Shown here: positions 26,407 through 34,677 of the stretch, one piece after another
How the letters are laid out: the number at the start of each line of letters is the position of its first letter
Position numbering within the stretch: position 1 is the stretch's first letter
Source of the DNA: Anaerofilum sp. An201
GTDB lineage: Bacteria > Bacillota > Clostridia > Oscillospirales > Ruminococcaceae
DNA length: 64,000 bases
Direction of reading: 5' to 3'
Assembly: GCF_002160015.1 (NCBI RefSeq)
Contig: NZ_NFJT01000001.1
Location: forward strand, 243,995-307,994
Program-made: the position numbers and the translations under genes
Notes under the pieces: model-generated
Seen by the model: only the letters and a program-made list of their open reading frames with translations
Database searches by the model: none
Told to the model about the DNA's origin: nothing

Positions 26407-27203
26407 TGCGGGCGGTGTTTTCCCGCCGCCGCGGCGTGGGGACGGCGTGTGCGCTGGGGATTTTGGCGATGTGCCTGCTGACGGGCGGCGCGCAGGCGCT
26501 GCCGGCGGTGGGCGACCTGTTTTCGTCCGGCCCGATGCCCTATCCGCTGCCGGCCTCGCCGCCCTATGTCATCGCGCTGGACGCGGGGCACGGCGGCAGC
26601 GATACCGGCGCCCACTCCAGCCAGCTGGAGGAGGTGGAGGCGTGTGAGCGGGCGGTGGACGCCCTGTATGCCCGCCTTGCAAAGGACGACCGCTTCACCC
26701 CGGTGCGCACCCGCGAAAACGGCGAGGGCTGCCGGATCAAGGAGCGCGCCGCCCGTGCAGCTGAGGCAAAGGCAAACGTGCTGCTCAGCATCCATTTCAA
26801 CAGCGACCCGTCCTGCGCGCAGTCGCACGGGTTTGAATGCTTTCCCACCCCGCCTGGCCGCGACTGGAGCGAGAACTCGCTGGTGCTGGCCCGCTGCATC
26901 GCCGCGCGGATGGGCGAGGCGGGACACCGCCTGCGGGGCGCCAACGGGGTTCGGTTCGCCTACTACAGCGGCAAGCGCAAACTGATCGTGGACGCCACCG
27001 ACACCCGCGAACGCACCCTCCAGAGCTTCGGCATCCTGGAAAGCGCGATGTCCCCCGCCGTGCTGGTGGAGCAGGGATTTCTGAGCAATTCCTCCGACCG
27101 CGCCGCCTGGACCGGACAGGAGGGCTGTGAAAAAGCGGCCGAGGCCTACTATCTCGCCCTGTGCGACTACTTCGGCATGGAACCGCAGCCGGCGCAAAGT
27201 TGA
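26406..27203 (+). CDS. CwlD-like N-acetylmuramoyl-L-alanine amidase
   Basis: A 265-residue exported Amidase_3 protein. It has a signal helix (about residues 9-29), then VIALDAGHGGSDTGA (first zinc His), the Glu ligand in LEEVEACERA, LLSIHFNSD (second His) and the catalytic Glu in VLVEQGFLSN. CwlD removes the peptide from muramic acid so that PdaA can form the lactam. The start codon overlaps the pdaA-like stop (TGATG), so the two are coupled. Confidence 0.85.
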   Translation: MRAVFSRRRGVGTACALGILAMCLLTGGAQALPAVGDLFSSGPMPYPLPASPPYVIALDAGHGGSDTGAHSSQLEEVEACERAVDALYARLAKDDRFTPVRTRENGEGCRIKERAARAAEAKANVLLSIHFNSDPSCAQSHGFECFPTPPGRDWSENSLVLARCIAARMGEAGHRLRGANGVRFAYYSGKRKLIVDATDTRERTLQSFGILESAMSPAVLVEQGFLSNSSDRAAWTGQEGCEKAAEAYYLALCDYFGMEPQPAQS

Positions 27204-27205
27204 AC

Positions 27206-27234
27206 TTGCACTCCAGCGGCGGATCTGCTATACT
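27206..27234 (+). promoter_or_regulatory. Promoter of the fluoride-riboswitch antiporter gene
   Basis: TTGCAC, 17-base spacer, TATACT with TGC directly before the -10 (extended). Starts about ten bases upstream of the riboswitch. Confidence 0.75.
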
Positions 27235-27250
27235 GTCTACAGAATCAAAC

Positions 27251-27346
27251 AGGGGAATGAAGTGCTCCCCGCGGCGTTGGCCCAAACCGCCCTCATCGGC
27301 TGATGACTTCTGTACGCGATCGGGTACAGGGGTTGTCGGCCTTTTT
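27251..27346 (+). promoter_or_regulatory. Fluoride riboswitch (crcB motif) with overlapping terminator
   Basis: The aptamer matches the crcB pattern: GGGGAATGAAGTGCTCCCC (first stem), AAACCGCC for the pseudoknot/long-range pairs, and GGCTGATGACTTCT at the 3' side. The 3' strand GGCTGATGAC at 27298-27307 can also pair completely (with G-U pairs) with GTTGTCGGCC at 27332-27341, which precedes five T. A nested CTGTAC/GTACAG stem lies inside. Thus fluoride binding should block the terminator and turn the gene on. Confidence 0.85.
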
Positions 27347-27375
27347 ATGTGCAAACGGAAAGGAATGCTGCAACT

Positions 27376-28590
27376 ATGCTGACAAGTTTCGCTCTGGTAT
27401 TTCTGGTGGGGCTGCTGCTGGGCGGCCTTGCCCGAAAGCTGCATCTGCCCGCGCTGGTGGGCATGCTGCTCACCGGCATGCTGCTGGGGCCCTGCGCCCT
27501 CCACCTGCTGGACGACGGCATCCTCGCCCTCTCGGCCGACCTGCGCCAGCTGGCTCTCATCATCATCCTCACCCGAGCCGGCCTCTCGCTGGACCTGGGC
27601 GACCTGCGCCGCGCCGGGCGCCCGGCGGTGCTTTTGTGCTTCCTGCCCGCCTGTTTCGAGATCGCGGGCATGGTGCTGCTGGCGCCGCGCCTGCTGGGGG
27701 TGAGCACGCTGGACGCCGCCATCATGGGCGCGGTGGTCGCGGCGGTGTCCCCGGCGGTGATCGTGCCGCGGATGCTGCGGCTGATGGAGGCGGGCTACGG
27801 CACCCGGAAAAGCATCCCGCAGATGATCCTGGCCGGCGCGTCGGTGGACGACGTGTTCGTGATCGTGCTGTTCACCGCCTTCACCGGCCTTGCGCAGGGG
27901 CAGTCGGCCAGCGCGTCCAGCCTGGCGGGGGTGCCGGTCTCCATCGCGCTGGGCGCGGCGGCCGGCTTTGTGCTGGGCACGGCGCTGGCCTGGGTCTGGA
28001 AAAAGCTGCACATGCGCGATTCCGCCAAGGTGCTCGTCCTGCTCAGTTTCAGCTTTCTGCTGGTGGCGCTGGAAAATGCCTGCAAGGGCGATTTCCCCTT
28101 CTCCGGCCTGATCGCCGTCATGAGCATGGGCGCGGCGCTCTATCGCTCCCGCCCGGCGGCGGCGGTGCGCCTGTCGGCCAAATACGCGCGGCTGTGGGTG
28201 GCGGCGGAGGTGCTGCTGTTCGTGCTGGTGGGCGCGGCGGTGGATCTGCGGTATGCCGTCGAGGCCGGTCCGCTGGCGCTGCTGCTCATCGCGCTGGTGC
28301 TGCTCTTCCGTGCGGCGGGCGTGCTGGTCTGCGTGGCCGGGACCCGTCTGTGCGCGAAGGAACGCCTGTTCTGTGTGCTGGCCTATATGCCCAAGGCCAC
28401 CGTGCAGGCCGCCATCGGCGGCGTGCCGCTGGCGCTGGGGCTGGGCTGCGGCGATATCGTGCTCACGGTGGCGGTGCTGGCCATCCTGTTCACCGCTCCG
28501 CTGGGGGCTCTGGCGATAGACGCCACCTGGAAGCGCCTGCTGGACGGCCCGGCCGCTCCCCCTTGCAATCCGCAGCGGCAGAGCGTATAA
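27376..28590 (+). CDS. Sodium/proton antiporter (cation:proton antiporter family), fluoride-controlled
   Basis: A 404-residue membrane protein with about 12 hydrophobic segments. Family features include the N-terminal LLLGGLARKLHLPALVGMLLTGMLLGP, the SPAVIVPRML segment, and the acidic pair in GASVDDVFVIVLF, which would carry ions. Antiporters of this kind are known members of the fluoride-riboswitch regulon, where they help the cell survive fluoride, though whether they move F- itself is unresolved. I start at the second ATG, after AAAGGA. The 3' end carries the promoter of ribU. Confidence 0.85.
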   Translation: MLTSFALVFLVGLLLGGLARKLHLPALVGMLLTGMLLGPCALHLLDDGILALSADLRQLALIIILTRAGLSLDLGDLRRAGRPAVLLCFLPACFEIAGMVLLAPRLLGVSTLDAAIMGAVVAAVSPAVIVPRMLRLMEAGYGTRKSIPQMILAGASVDDVFVIVLFTAFTGLAQGQSASASSLAGVPVSIALGAAAGFVLGTALAWVWKKLHMRDSAKVLVLLSFSFLLVALENACKGDFPFSGLIAVMSMGAALYRSRPAAAVRLSAKYARLWVAAEVLLFVLVGAAVDLRYAVEAGPLALLLIALVLLFRAAGVLVCVAGTRLCAKERLFCVLAYMPKATVQAAIGGVPLALGLGCGDIVLTVAVLAILFTAPLGALAIDATWKRLLDGPAAPPCNPQRQSV

Positions 28591-28591
28591 T
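28563..28591 (+). promoter_or_regulatory. ribU promoter
   Basis: TTGCAA, 17-base spacer, TATAAT; lies inside the end of the antiporter gene and ends at its stop codon. Confidence 0.75.
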
Positions 28592-28604
28592 AAAGAAAAG
28601 TCAG

Positions 28605-28720
28605 TTTCAGGGCGGGGTGCAATTCCCCACCGGCGGTACAGCCCGCGACCGCATACCTTGGTATGCGCTGATTTGGTGAGATTCCAAAGCCGACGGTATA
28701 GTCCGGATGAAAGAAACGGC
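28605..28720 (+). promoter_or_regulatory. FMN riboswitch (RFN element)
   Basis: The conserved blocks are all present: CAGGGCGGGGTGCAATTCCC, CACCGGCGGTA, AGCCCGCGA, TTGGTGAGATTCCAAAGCCG, ACGGTATAGTCCGGATG and AAAGA. It controls ribU through the following terminator. Confidence 0.96.
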
Positions 28721-28739
28721 AGGAGCAACGCATCTGTAC

Positions 28740-28785
28740 GGCGCCCTTTTTCTTCCCTTTGGCAGGGAGGAAAAGGGCGCCTTTT
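28740..28785 (+). terminator. Terminator of the FMN riboswitch
   Basis: Long stem GGCGCCCTTTTTCTTCCC with GGGAGGAAAAGGGCGCC, followed by TTTT. Expected to form when FMN is bound. Confidence 0.9.
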
Positions 28786-28863
28786 GCATACGCCCGGCCG
28801 CACCGTGAAAAGGGGCTTTGCAAAAAAGGGGCGAAGTGCCCCGTACAGAAAGGTCGTTTTGTC

Positions 28864-29475
28864 ATGAAAAAACAAATCTCCACCCGCCGTCTGGTCGCCA
28901 CCGGCATGCTGGCCGCCGTATCGGCCGCGCTGATGTACATCGAGATGCCGCTGCCGCTGATGCCCCCCTTCCTCAAGCTGGACATCTCGGCGGTGCCCAT
29001 CATGCTGGGCAGCTTTGTCTTTGGTCCGGCGTCGGGCGTTGCAATGGCGCTGCTGAAGGCGCTGGTGCACCTGCTGTCCACCCAGACCGCCGGTGTGGGC
29101 GAGCTGGCCGATTTCCTCATCACCGGCAGCTTTGCGCTCACCGCCGGCCTTGTCTACCGCGTGTGGCACACCCGGCGCGGCGCACTGGCCGCCTGCGGCC
29201 TCAGCATCGCGGTCATCACGGTGGTGGGGGCGCTGGCCAACTGGTTCATCCTGCTGCCCTTCTACGCCGCGGCCTATATGCCCTACGACGCCATCCTCTC
29301 GGCCTGCCAGGCCATCAACCCCGCCATCGACAGCCTGGCCGGATACATCCTGTTTGGCGTTGTGCCGTTCAATCTCATCAAGGGGACGCTGGTTGCGCTG
29401 ATCACCTTCGTGGTGTATAAGCGCATTTCGGGCGTGCTGCACCGCTGGGTGGACCGCGAGCGGCGCACGGTCTGA
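28864..29475 (+). CDS. ribU: Riboflavin ECF transporter substrate-binding component
   Basis: A 203-residue S component with about six membrane helices. It has the RibU-type opening RRLVATGMLAAVSAALM, LDISAVPIMLGSFVFGP, and ANWFILLPFY. Preceding FMN riboswitch confirms the vitamin. It needs the shared EcfAA'T module, which is not in this window. The start is the ATG just after AAAGG, following the riboswitch terminator. Confidence 0.95.
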   Translation: MKKQISTRRLVATGMLAAVSAALMYIEMPLPLMPPFLKLDISAVPIMLGSFVFGPASGVAMALLKALVHLLSTQTAGVGELADFLITGSFALTAGLVYRVWHTRRGALAACGLSIAVITVVGALANWFILLPFYAAAYMPYDAILSACQAINPAIDSLAGYILFGVVPFNLIKGTLVALITFVVYKRISGVLHRWVDRERRTV

Positions 29476-29559
29476 ACCGAATGTTCCCAACCCGCTTGCA
29501 CAGACGTGCATAGCCCTTGCAGAATATTGCGAAAAAATTAACAATTTGCAAATTTGGTG

Positions 29560-29588
29560 TTGAAACGCGGCGCGATTTCCACTATAAT
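29560..29588 (+). promoter_or_regulatory. Promoter of the sodium-pump decarboxylase genes
   Basis: TTGAAA, 17-base spacer, TATAAT, about 32 bases before the gamma-subunit ATG. Confidence 0.85.
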
Positions 29589-29619
29589 AAAAAAAGATAT
29601 TGTAAAAGGAGGCTGTTCT

Positions 29620-30039
29620 ATGGGAACATCCCTGTTTCTCGTTGCCGCTGATGCCGCCACACAAGGGCCGTCCAATGCGGTCGTGGTGGTCACCGGTCTG
29701 GTGCTCGTGTTCGCCATTCTGGTGCTGCTGATGCTCATCATCAACCTGCAGGGCGCAATCTTCACTACGCTGGACAAGAGAAAGGCTGCCAAGGCCGCCG
29801 CCGAGCGGGAAGCCGCGCTGGCTGCCGCCGCCGCCGCTGTGCCCAAAGCGTCTGCCGCTGCTCCCGCGGCTGCACCGGTGATCGAGGATGGTATCCCCGA
29901 TGAGGTTGTGGCTGCCATTGCTGCTGCCATCGCTTCGATGGACGGCGGTCGTTACACCCTGCGCTCGCTCACCCGCAAAAAAGAGGGCCGCGGCGCCTGG
30001 AGCCTTGCCGGTGTCGTCTCGACGACCGAACCATTTTAA
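29620..30039 (+). CDS. Sodium pump decarboxylase gamma-like subunit
   Basis: A 139-residue protein. An N-terminal membrane helix (NAVVVVTGLVLVFAILVLLMLIINL, about residues 18-42) is followed by a charged segment and an Ala/Pro-rich linker, then a short C-terminal domain (VVAAIAAAIASMDGGRYTLRSL) of the OadG/MmdC kind. It should anchor the biotin carrier to the membrane pump. AAAAGGAGG precedes the ATG. It lies 22 bases upstream of the beta-subunit gene. Confidence 0.82.
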   Translation: MGTSLFLVAADAATQGPSNAVVVVTGLVLVFAILVLLMLIINLQGAIFTTLDKRKAAKAAAEREAALAAAAAAVPKASAAAPAAAPVIEDGIPDEVVAAIAAAIASMDGGRYTLRSLTRKKEGRGAWSLAGVVSTTEPF

Positions 30040-30061
30040 GGAATAGGAGAGTGACACTGGA

Positions 30062-31258
30062 ATGCAAGCATTTTTCGAAACCATCCAAAAGATCATCGAG
30101 TCGTCCGGCTTTGCCAGGATCGCTGCCGAGCCGCTGTACCTGGTGATGATCGTGGTGGCCTGCGTGCTGCTGTACCTGGCCATCGTGCGCGAGTTTGAAC
30201 CGCTCCTGCTTCTGCCCATCGCTTTCGGCATGCTGCTGGCCAACCTGCCCGGCAGCGGCATCATCCACATGGAATACTTCCTTGCGCCTGCCGGCGCCGA
30301 CCCCTCCGCCTACCCGATGTTCAGCGAGATCCTGCACAAGGGCGGCCTGGCCGACATGCTGTATCTGGGCGTCAAGCTGGGCATCTATCCGCCGCTGATC
30401 TTCCTGGGCATCGGCACCATGACCGACTTCGGTCCGCTGATCTCCAATCCCAAGAGCCTGCTGCTGGGCGCTGCCGCGCAGCTGGGCATCTTCACCACCT
30501 ACCTGGGCGCCCGCTGGCTGGGCTTCACCGGCCCCGAGGCTTCCGCCATCGGCATCATCGGCGGCGCCGACGGCCCCACCGCCATCTTCGTTACCAGTAA
30601 GCTGGCTCCCCATCTGCTGGGCTCCATCGCCGTGGCGGCCTACAGCTACATGGCTCTGGTGCCGGTCATCCAGCCGCCCATCATGAAGGTTCTCACCACC
30701 AAGAAAGAGCGCCAGGTCGTGATGAAGCAGCTGCGCACCGTCTCCAAGACTGAGAAGATCATCTTCCCCATCATGTGCACCATCATCATCAGCCTGATCC
30801 TGCCCGATTCGGCCATCCTGATCGGTATGCTGATGCTGGGCAACCTGATGAAGGAGTCCGGCGTGGTCGACCGCATCAACAAGACCGCCGGCAACGAGCT
30901 GATGAACATCATCACCATCTTCCTGGGCCTGTCGGTTGGCTGCACCACCAGCGCCAACACCTTCCTCACCCAGCAGACGGTATTCATCGTGTTCCTGGGT
31001 CTGATCGCCTTCTGCTTCGGCACCGCCGGCGGCGTGCTGCTGGGCAAGCTGATGTGCTTCCTGACCCACGGCCAGGTGAACCCGCTGATCGGTTCCGCCG
31101 GTGTGTCGGCCGTTCCCATGGCTGCCCGTGTGTCCCAGAAGGTTGGCCAGAAAGAGAACCCGCAGAACTTCCTGCTGATGCACGCCATGGGTCCCAACGT
31201 GGCCGGCGTGATCGGCTCTGCGGTTGCGGCCGGTATCCTGATCAACCTGTTCAGCTGA
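30062..31258 (+). CDS. Sodium-translocating decarboxylase beta subunit (OadB/MmdB/GcdB)
   Basis: A 398-residue integral membrane protein that couples carboxybiotin decarboxylation to Na+ export. Key segments: GTMTDFGPLISNP with the essential Asp region, GIIGGADGPTAIFVT, and SYMALVPVIQPPIM. Which substrate (oxaloacetate, methylmalonyl-CoA, glutaconyl-CoA) feeds it cannot be told, because the carboxyltransferase and biotin carrier genes are not here. Confidence 0.93.
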   Translation: MQAFFETIQKIIESSGFARIAAEPLYLVMIVVACVLLYLAIVREFEPLLLLPIAFGMLLANLPGSGIIHMEYFLAPAGADPSAYPMFSEILHKGGLADMLYLGVKLGIYPPLIFLGIGTMTDFGPLISNPKSLLLGAAAQLGIFTTYLGARWLGFTGPEASAIGIIGGADGPTAIFVTSKLAPHLLGSIAVAAYSYMALVPVIQPPIMKVLTTKKERQVVMKQLRTVSKTEKIIFPIMCTIIISLILPDSAILIGMLMLGNLMKESGVVDRINKTAGNELMNIITIFLGLSVGCTTSANTFLTQQTVFIVFLGLIAFCFGTAGGVLLGKLMCFLTHGQVNPLIGSAGVSAVPMAARVSQKVGQKENPQNFLLMHAMGPNVAGVIGSAVAAGILINLFS

Positions 31259-31287
31259 TCGCCGCGCCAGCAGATCCTGTATCTTCC

Positions 31288-31321
31288 AAAAGCAGCTCCG
31301 GTTTTCCGGAGCTGCTTTTTT
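31288..31321 (+). terminator. Terminator after the beta-subunit gene
   Basis: AAAAGCAGCTCCGG and CCGGAGCTGCTTTT arms with a TTTT loop, then more T. The symmetry allows function in both directions. Confidence 0.92.
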
Positions 31322-31354
31322 CCCGTCTGGGTTATTTTGTTTTCAGGCGGTTTG

Positions 31355-31363
31355 TGGTATACT
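31355..31363 (+). promoter_or_regulatory. pcrA promoter, extended -10
   Basis: TGG-TATACT about 72 bases before the pcrA start; no clear -35. Confidence 0.55.
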
Positions 31364-31434
31364 AAAACCAGTTATGACCACCAGAGGCACAGGCGTACCC
31401 GCCTTTGCCATTGCCATACAGGAAAGGAAAACGC

Positions 31435-33882
31435 ATGCAGACCTTCGACCAGCAGTTTCTTGCCCTTCGCAAACAATACATCGAGGCCCAGTTTGGCCGC
31501 CTGAACCCCATGCAGAAGCAGGCGGTGTTCCATACAAACGGCCCGCTTCTTATTCTGGCTGGCGCAGGCAGCGGAAAGACCACCGTACTGGTCAACCGCA
31601 TCGCCAACCTGATCCGGTTCGGCAGCGCCTACAATTCCACTTGGCTGCCCCGTCCGGCCACCGCCGACGACTGTGCCGCTTTGCAGTCCGCGCTGCAGGG
31701 CGGTCCCCTCGCGCCCGGTCTGGAACCCATGCTGCGGGACGGCGCTGTGCGCCCTTGGAACGTGCTGGCCATCACCTTCACCAACAAGGCGGCGGGCGAG
31801 CTGAAGGAGCGCCTGGCCCGGATGCTGGGCGAGACGATGGGGGCGGACGTGAACGCCTCCACCTTCCACTCGGCCTGCGTGCGCATCCTGCGCCGGGAGG
31901 CCGACCGCCTGGGCTACCCGTCCAGCTTCACCATCTACGATTCCGACGACCAGCAGCGGGCGATGAAGCAGGTGTACAAGGACCTGGAGATCGACGAGAA
32001 ATTCCTGCCGCTGAAAAACTGCCTGGGGTCCATCGGCCGCCTGAAGGACCAGATGGTCAGCCCGGCCGACGCGCTGGAAGCCGGAGCCGACAGCCGGGCC
32101 GACCTGGTGGCGCGGGTCTACGAGGCCTACCAGAACAAACTGAAAAGCGCCGGCGCGATGGATTTCGACGACCTCATCTACAACACCGTCCGCCTGCTGG
32201 AGGAGGTGGAGGAGTGCCGCCGGTACTACCGCGACCGCTTCCGCTACATCCTCGTGGACGAATACCAGGACACCAGCGTGGCGCAGTTCCGCCTGGTGTA
32301 TCTGCTGGGCTGCGCGCACAACAATGTGTGCGTAGTGGGCGACGACGACCAGAGCATCTACCGGTTTCGCGGCGCCACCATCGAGAACATCCTCAGCTTC
32401 GAGCAGCATTTCCCCGGCGCGCAGGTGATCCGGCTGGAGCAGAACTACCGCTCCACCTCCAACATCCTCGACGCCGCCAACTGCGTCATCCGCAACAACC
32501 GCGGCCGCAAGGGAAAGACCCTCTGGACCGAGAACGGCGCGGGCGCGCAGGTGCACCACTACGAAGCCGACAGCGAGGCGGACGAGGCCCAGCATGTGGC
32601 CGCCGTCATCGGCAAAAACCTGCGGGAGGGCGCCGCCCTGCGCGACCACGCGGTGCTCTACCGCATGAACGCCCAGTCCGGCCCGCTGGAGACCTACTTT
32701 GCCCGTTCGGGCATTCCGTATAAGATCATCGGCGGCCAGCGCTTCTACGACCGCAAGGAGGTCAAGGACATGCTGTCTTACTTCGCGCTGACCGCCAACG
32801 GCCAGGACGATCTGCGCCTGCGCCGCATCATCAACGAGCCGGCGCGCAAGATCGGCGCGGCCACCGTCGATAAGGTGGCCGCCATCGCCGCCGCCCGCGG
32901 GATGAGCATGCTGGACGTGGCCGGGCAGGCCGCCTCCTTTGCCGAGCTGGGCCGTTCCGCCCAGCCGCTGGCGAAGTTCTACGGCATCATCCAGCAGCTG
33001 CGCGACCTGCTGCAAAGCGGGGACCTGGGCGAATTCGCCGCCCAGGCGCTGGACGTCACCGGCTACCGCGCCATGCTGGAAAGCCAGGGCGAGGAGGGCC
33101 AGGCCCGTCTGGAGAACCTGGGCCAGCTGGTGTCCAGCATGCGCACCTACGCCGACCAGAAGGGCGAGGAGGCCACCCTGTCCGGGTTTCTGGAGGAGGT
33201 CGCCCTCATCTCGGACATCGACAACTACGACGAAAACGCCGACCGCGTGGTGCTGATGACCATGCACGCCGCGAAGGGCCTGGAGTTCCCCTATGTCTTT
33301 ATTTTGGGGCTGGAGGAGGGCATCTTCCCCAGCGAGCTGAGCCGGTATTCCGACGAGGATCTGGAGGAGGAGCGCCGCCTGTGCTATGTGGGCATCACCC
33401 GCGCCAAAAAGGAGCTGTGGCTGTGCTCCAGCCGCTCCCGCCTGATCTTCGGCCAGACCCGCCGCAACTGCCCCTCCCGCTTCCTGGAGGAGATCGACCC
33501 GAACCTGCTGGACGAGCAGGGGGGCCGCACCCCGGCCTGGGGCGGCGGATGGGGTCAGCGCACCGCGCAGCCGTCTGCCGGCGCACCCTCGTGGGGGGCC
33601 GCGCCCGCCCGTCCCGCGCCCGGGCGCACCGCCCGCCCGGCGGCCTGGGGAGCGGCCACCGCCGGACGTCCCGCCGCCGCCCCGCGCGCGGCCGCCGCGC
33701 AGAAGCCCGCCGCCCGCTGTGTGTATGCGCCCGGCGACCGGGTGGAGCACAAGGTGTGGGGCAAGGGCACCATCCGCAAGGTCACCCCGATGGCGGGCGA
33801 CATGCTGCTGGAGATCCAGTTCGACGCCGCCGGCCTGCGCAAGACGATGGCCAACTACACCCCCATCACAAAAATCGAGTGA
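31435..33882 (+). CDS. pcrA: ATP-dependent DNA helicase PcrA/UvrD
   Basis: An 815-residue superfamily 1A helicase for repair and replication restart. Motifs in order: Q motif LNPMQKQAV, Walker A AGAGSGKTT, Ia TFTNKAAGELKERL, II LVDEYQDTS, III VGDDDQSIYRFRGA, IV LEQNYRS, V MTMHAAKGLEFPYVF, VI YVGITRAKKEL. A long Ala/Pro/Arg-rich linker (about 690-770) leads to a C-terminal Tudor-like domain (GDRVEHKVWGKGTIRKV) that binds RNA polymerase in PcrA. I take the second ATG, which has AAAGGA before it. Nineteen bases before thyX. Confidence 0.95.
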   Translation: MQTFDQQFLALRKQYIEAQFGRLNPMQKQAVFHTNGPLLILAGAGSGKTTVLVNRIANLIRFGSAYNSTWLPRPATADDCAALQSALQGGPLAPGLEPMLRDGAVRPWNVLAITFTNKAAGELKERLARMLGETMGADVNASTFHSACVRILRREADRLGYPSSFTIYDSDDQQRAMKQVYKDLEIDEKFLPLKNCLGSIGRLKDQMVSPADALEAGADSRADLVARVYEAYQNKLKSAGAMDFDDLIYNTVRLLEEVEECRRYYRDRFRYILVDEYQDTSVAQFRLVYLLGCAHNNVCVVGDDDQSIYRFRGATIENILSFEQHFPGAQVIRLEQNYRSTSNILDAANCVIRNNRGRKGKTLWTENGAGAQVHHYEADSEADEAQHVAAVIGKNLREGAALRDHAVLYRMNAQSGPLETYFARSGIPYKIIGGQRFYDRKEVKDMLSYFALTANGQDDLRLRRIINEPARKIGAATVDKVAAIAAARGMSMLDVAGQAASFAELGRSAQPLAKFYGIIQQLRDLLQSGDLGEFAAQALDVTGYRAMLESQGEEGQARLENLGQLVSSMRTYADQKGEEATLSGFLEEVALISDIDNYDENADRVVLMTMHAAKGLEFPYVFILGLEEGIFPSELSRYSDEDLEEERRLCYVGITRAKKELWLCSSRSRLIFGQTRRNCPSRFLEEIDPNLLDEQGGRTPAWGGGWGQRTAQPSAGAPSWGAAPARPAPGRTARPAAWGAATAGRPAAAPRAAAAQKPAARCVYAPGDRVEHKVWGKGTIRKVTPMAGDMLLEIQFDAAGLRKTMANYTPITKIE

Positions 33883-33900
33883 GATTCCCGGAGAAAAACC

Positions 33901-34677
33901 ATGAAAGTACGTCTGATCGCCTATACCCCCAATCCCGAGCAGGTGGTGGCCGCCGCCGCCCGCCTGTGCTATTCCGACACCGGCATCGACACCCTGCTGG
34001 AGGGCATGACCCCCGAAAAGAGCCGGGAGTTCGTGCGCAAGCTGGCTTCGATGGGCCACGAAAGCCCGATCGAACACGTCAGTTTCACCTTTGGCATCGA
34101 GGGGGTCAGCCGCGCGCTGCTGGCCCAAATCACCCGCCACCGCCTGGCCAGCTACAGCGTGCAGAGCCAGCGGTATGTGCGGCTGGATCACTTTGAATAT
34201 GTCACGCCCGACGCGGTGCAGAACGACGAGGCGGGCGCCGCCGCCTTTGCCGAGGCGATGGACGCCGCGGGCGAGGAATACCGCCGCATCGCCTCCGTGC
34301 TGAAGGACGGCCACATCCGCCGCCTGATGCAGGAGGGCGTGCCCGAAAAGGAGGCCGTCCGCCGCGCCGAAAAGCTGGCCATCGAGGACGCGCGCTTTGT
34401 GCTGCCCAACGCCTGCACCACCAAGATGATCGTGACGATGAACGCCCGCAGCCTGCACAATTTCTTCCGCCACCGCTGCTGCAGCCGGGCCCAGTGGGAG
34501 ATCCGCGCGCTGGCCGACGAGATGCTGCGCCTGGTGTGCGGCGTTGCGCCCGCGCTGTTCGAGCAGGCAGGTCCTTCCTGCGTGAAGGGGGCCTGCCCCG
34601 AAGGGAAGATGAACTGCGGCAGGGCCGCCGAGATGCGCGCAAAATACGCCGCGCTGAAAGAGGAGGCGCAGGGATGA
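33901..34677 (+). CDS. thyX: Flavin-dependent thymidylate synthase
   Basis: Makes dTMP from dUMP with FAD and methylene-tetrahydrofolate. The 258-residue protein has the ThyX motif RHRLASYSVQSQRY (R-H-R-x7-S) near residue 79, the HESPIEH segment, and the C-terminal RSLHNFFRHRCC. It stands directly upstream of a thymidylate kinase gene (ATGA overlap), which is a logical pair. ThyA is not in the window. Confidence 0.95.
   Translation: MKVRLIAYTPNPEQVVAAAARLCYSDTGIDTLLEGMTPEKSREFVRKLASMGHESPIEHVSFTFGIEGVSRALLAQITRHRLASYSVQSQRYVRLDHFEYVTPDAVQNDEAGAAAFAEAMDAAGEEYRRIASVLKDGHIRRLMQEGVPEKEAVRRAEKLAIEDARFVLPNACTTKMIVTMNARSLHNFFRHRCCSRAQWEIRALADEMLRLVCGVAPALFEQAGPSCVKGACPEGKMNCGRAAEMRAKYAALKEEAQG

Noticed and set aside
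26797..34473. Two minus-strand open frames of more than 1000 codons over the riboswitch, ribU, decarboxylase, pcrA and thyX region
   Set aside because: They cross promoters, riboswitches and well-supported plus-strand genes and show no domain.
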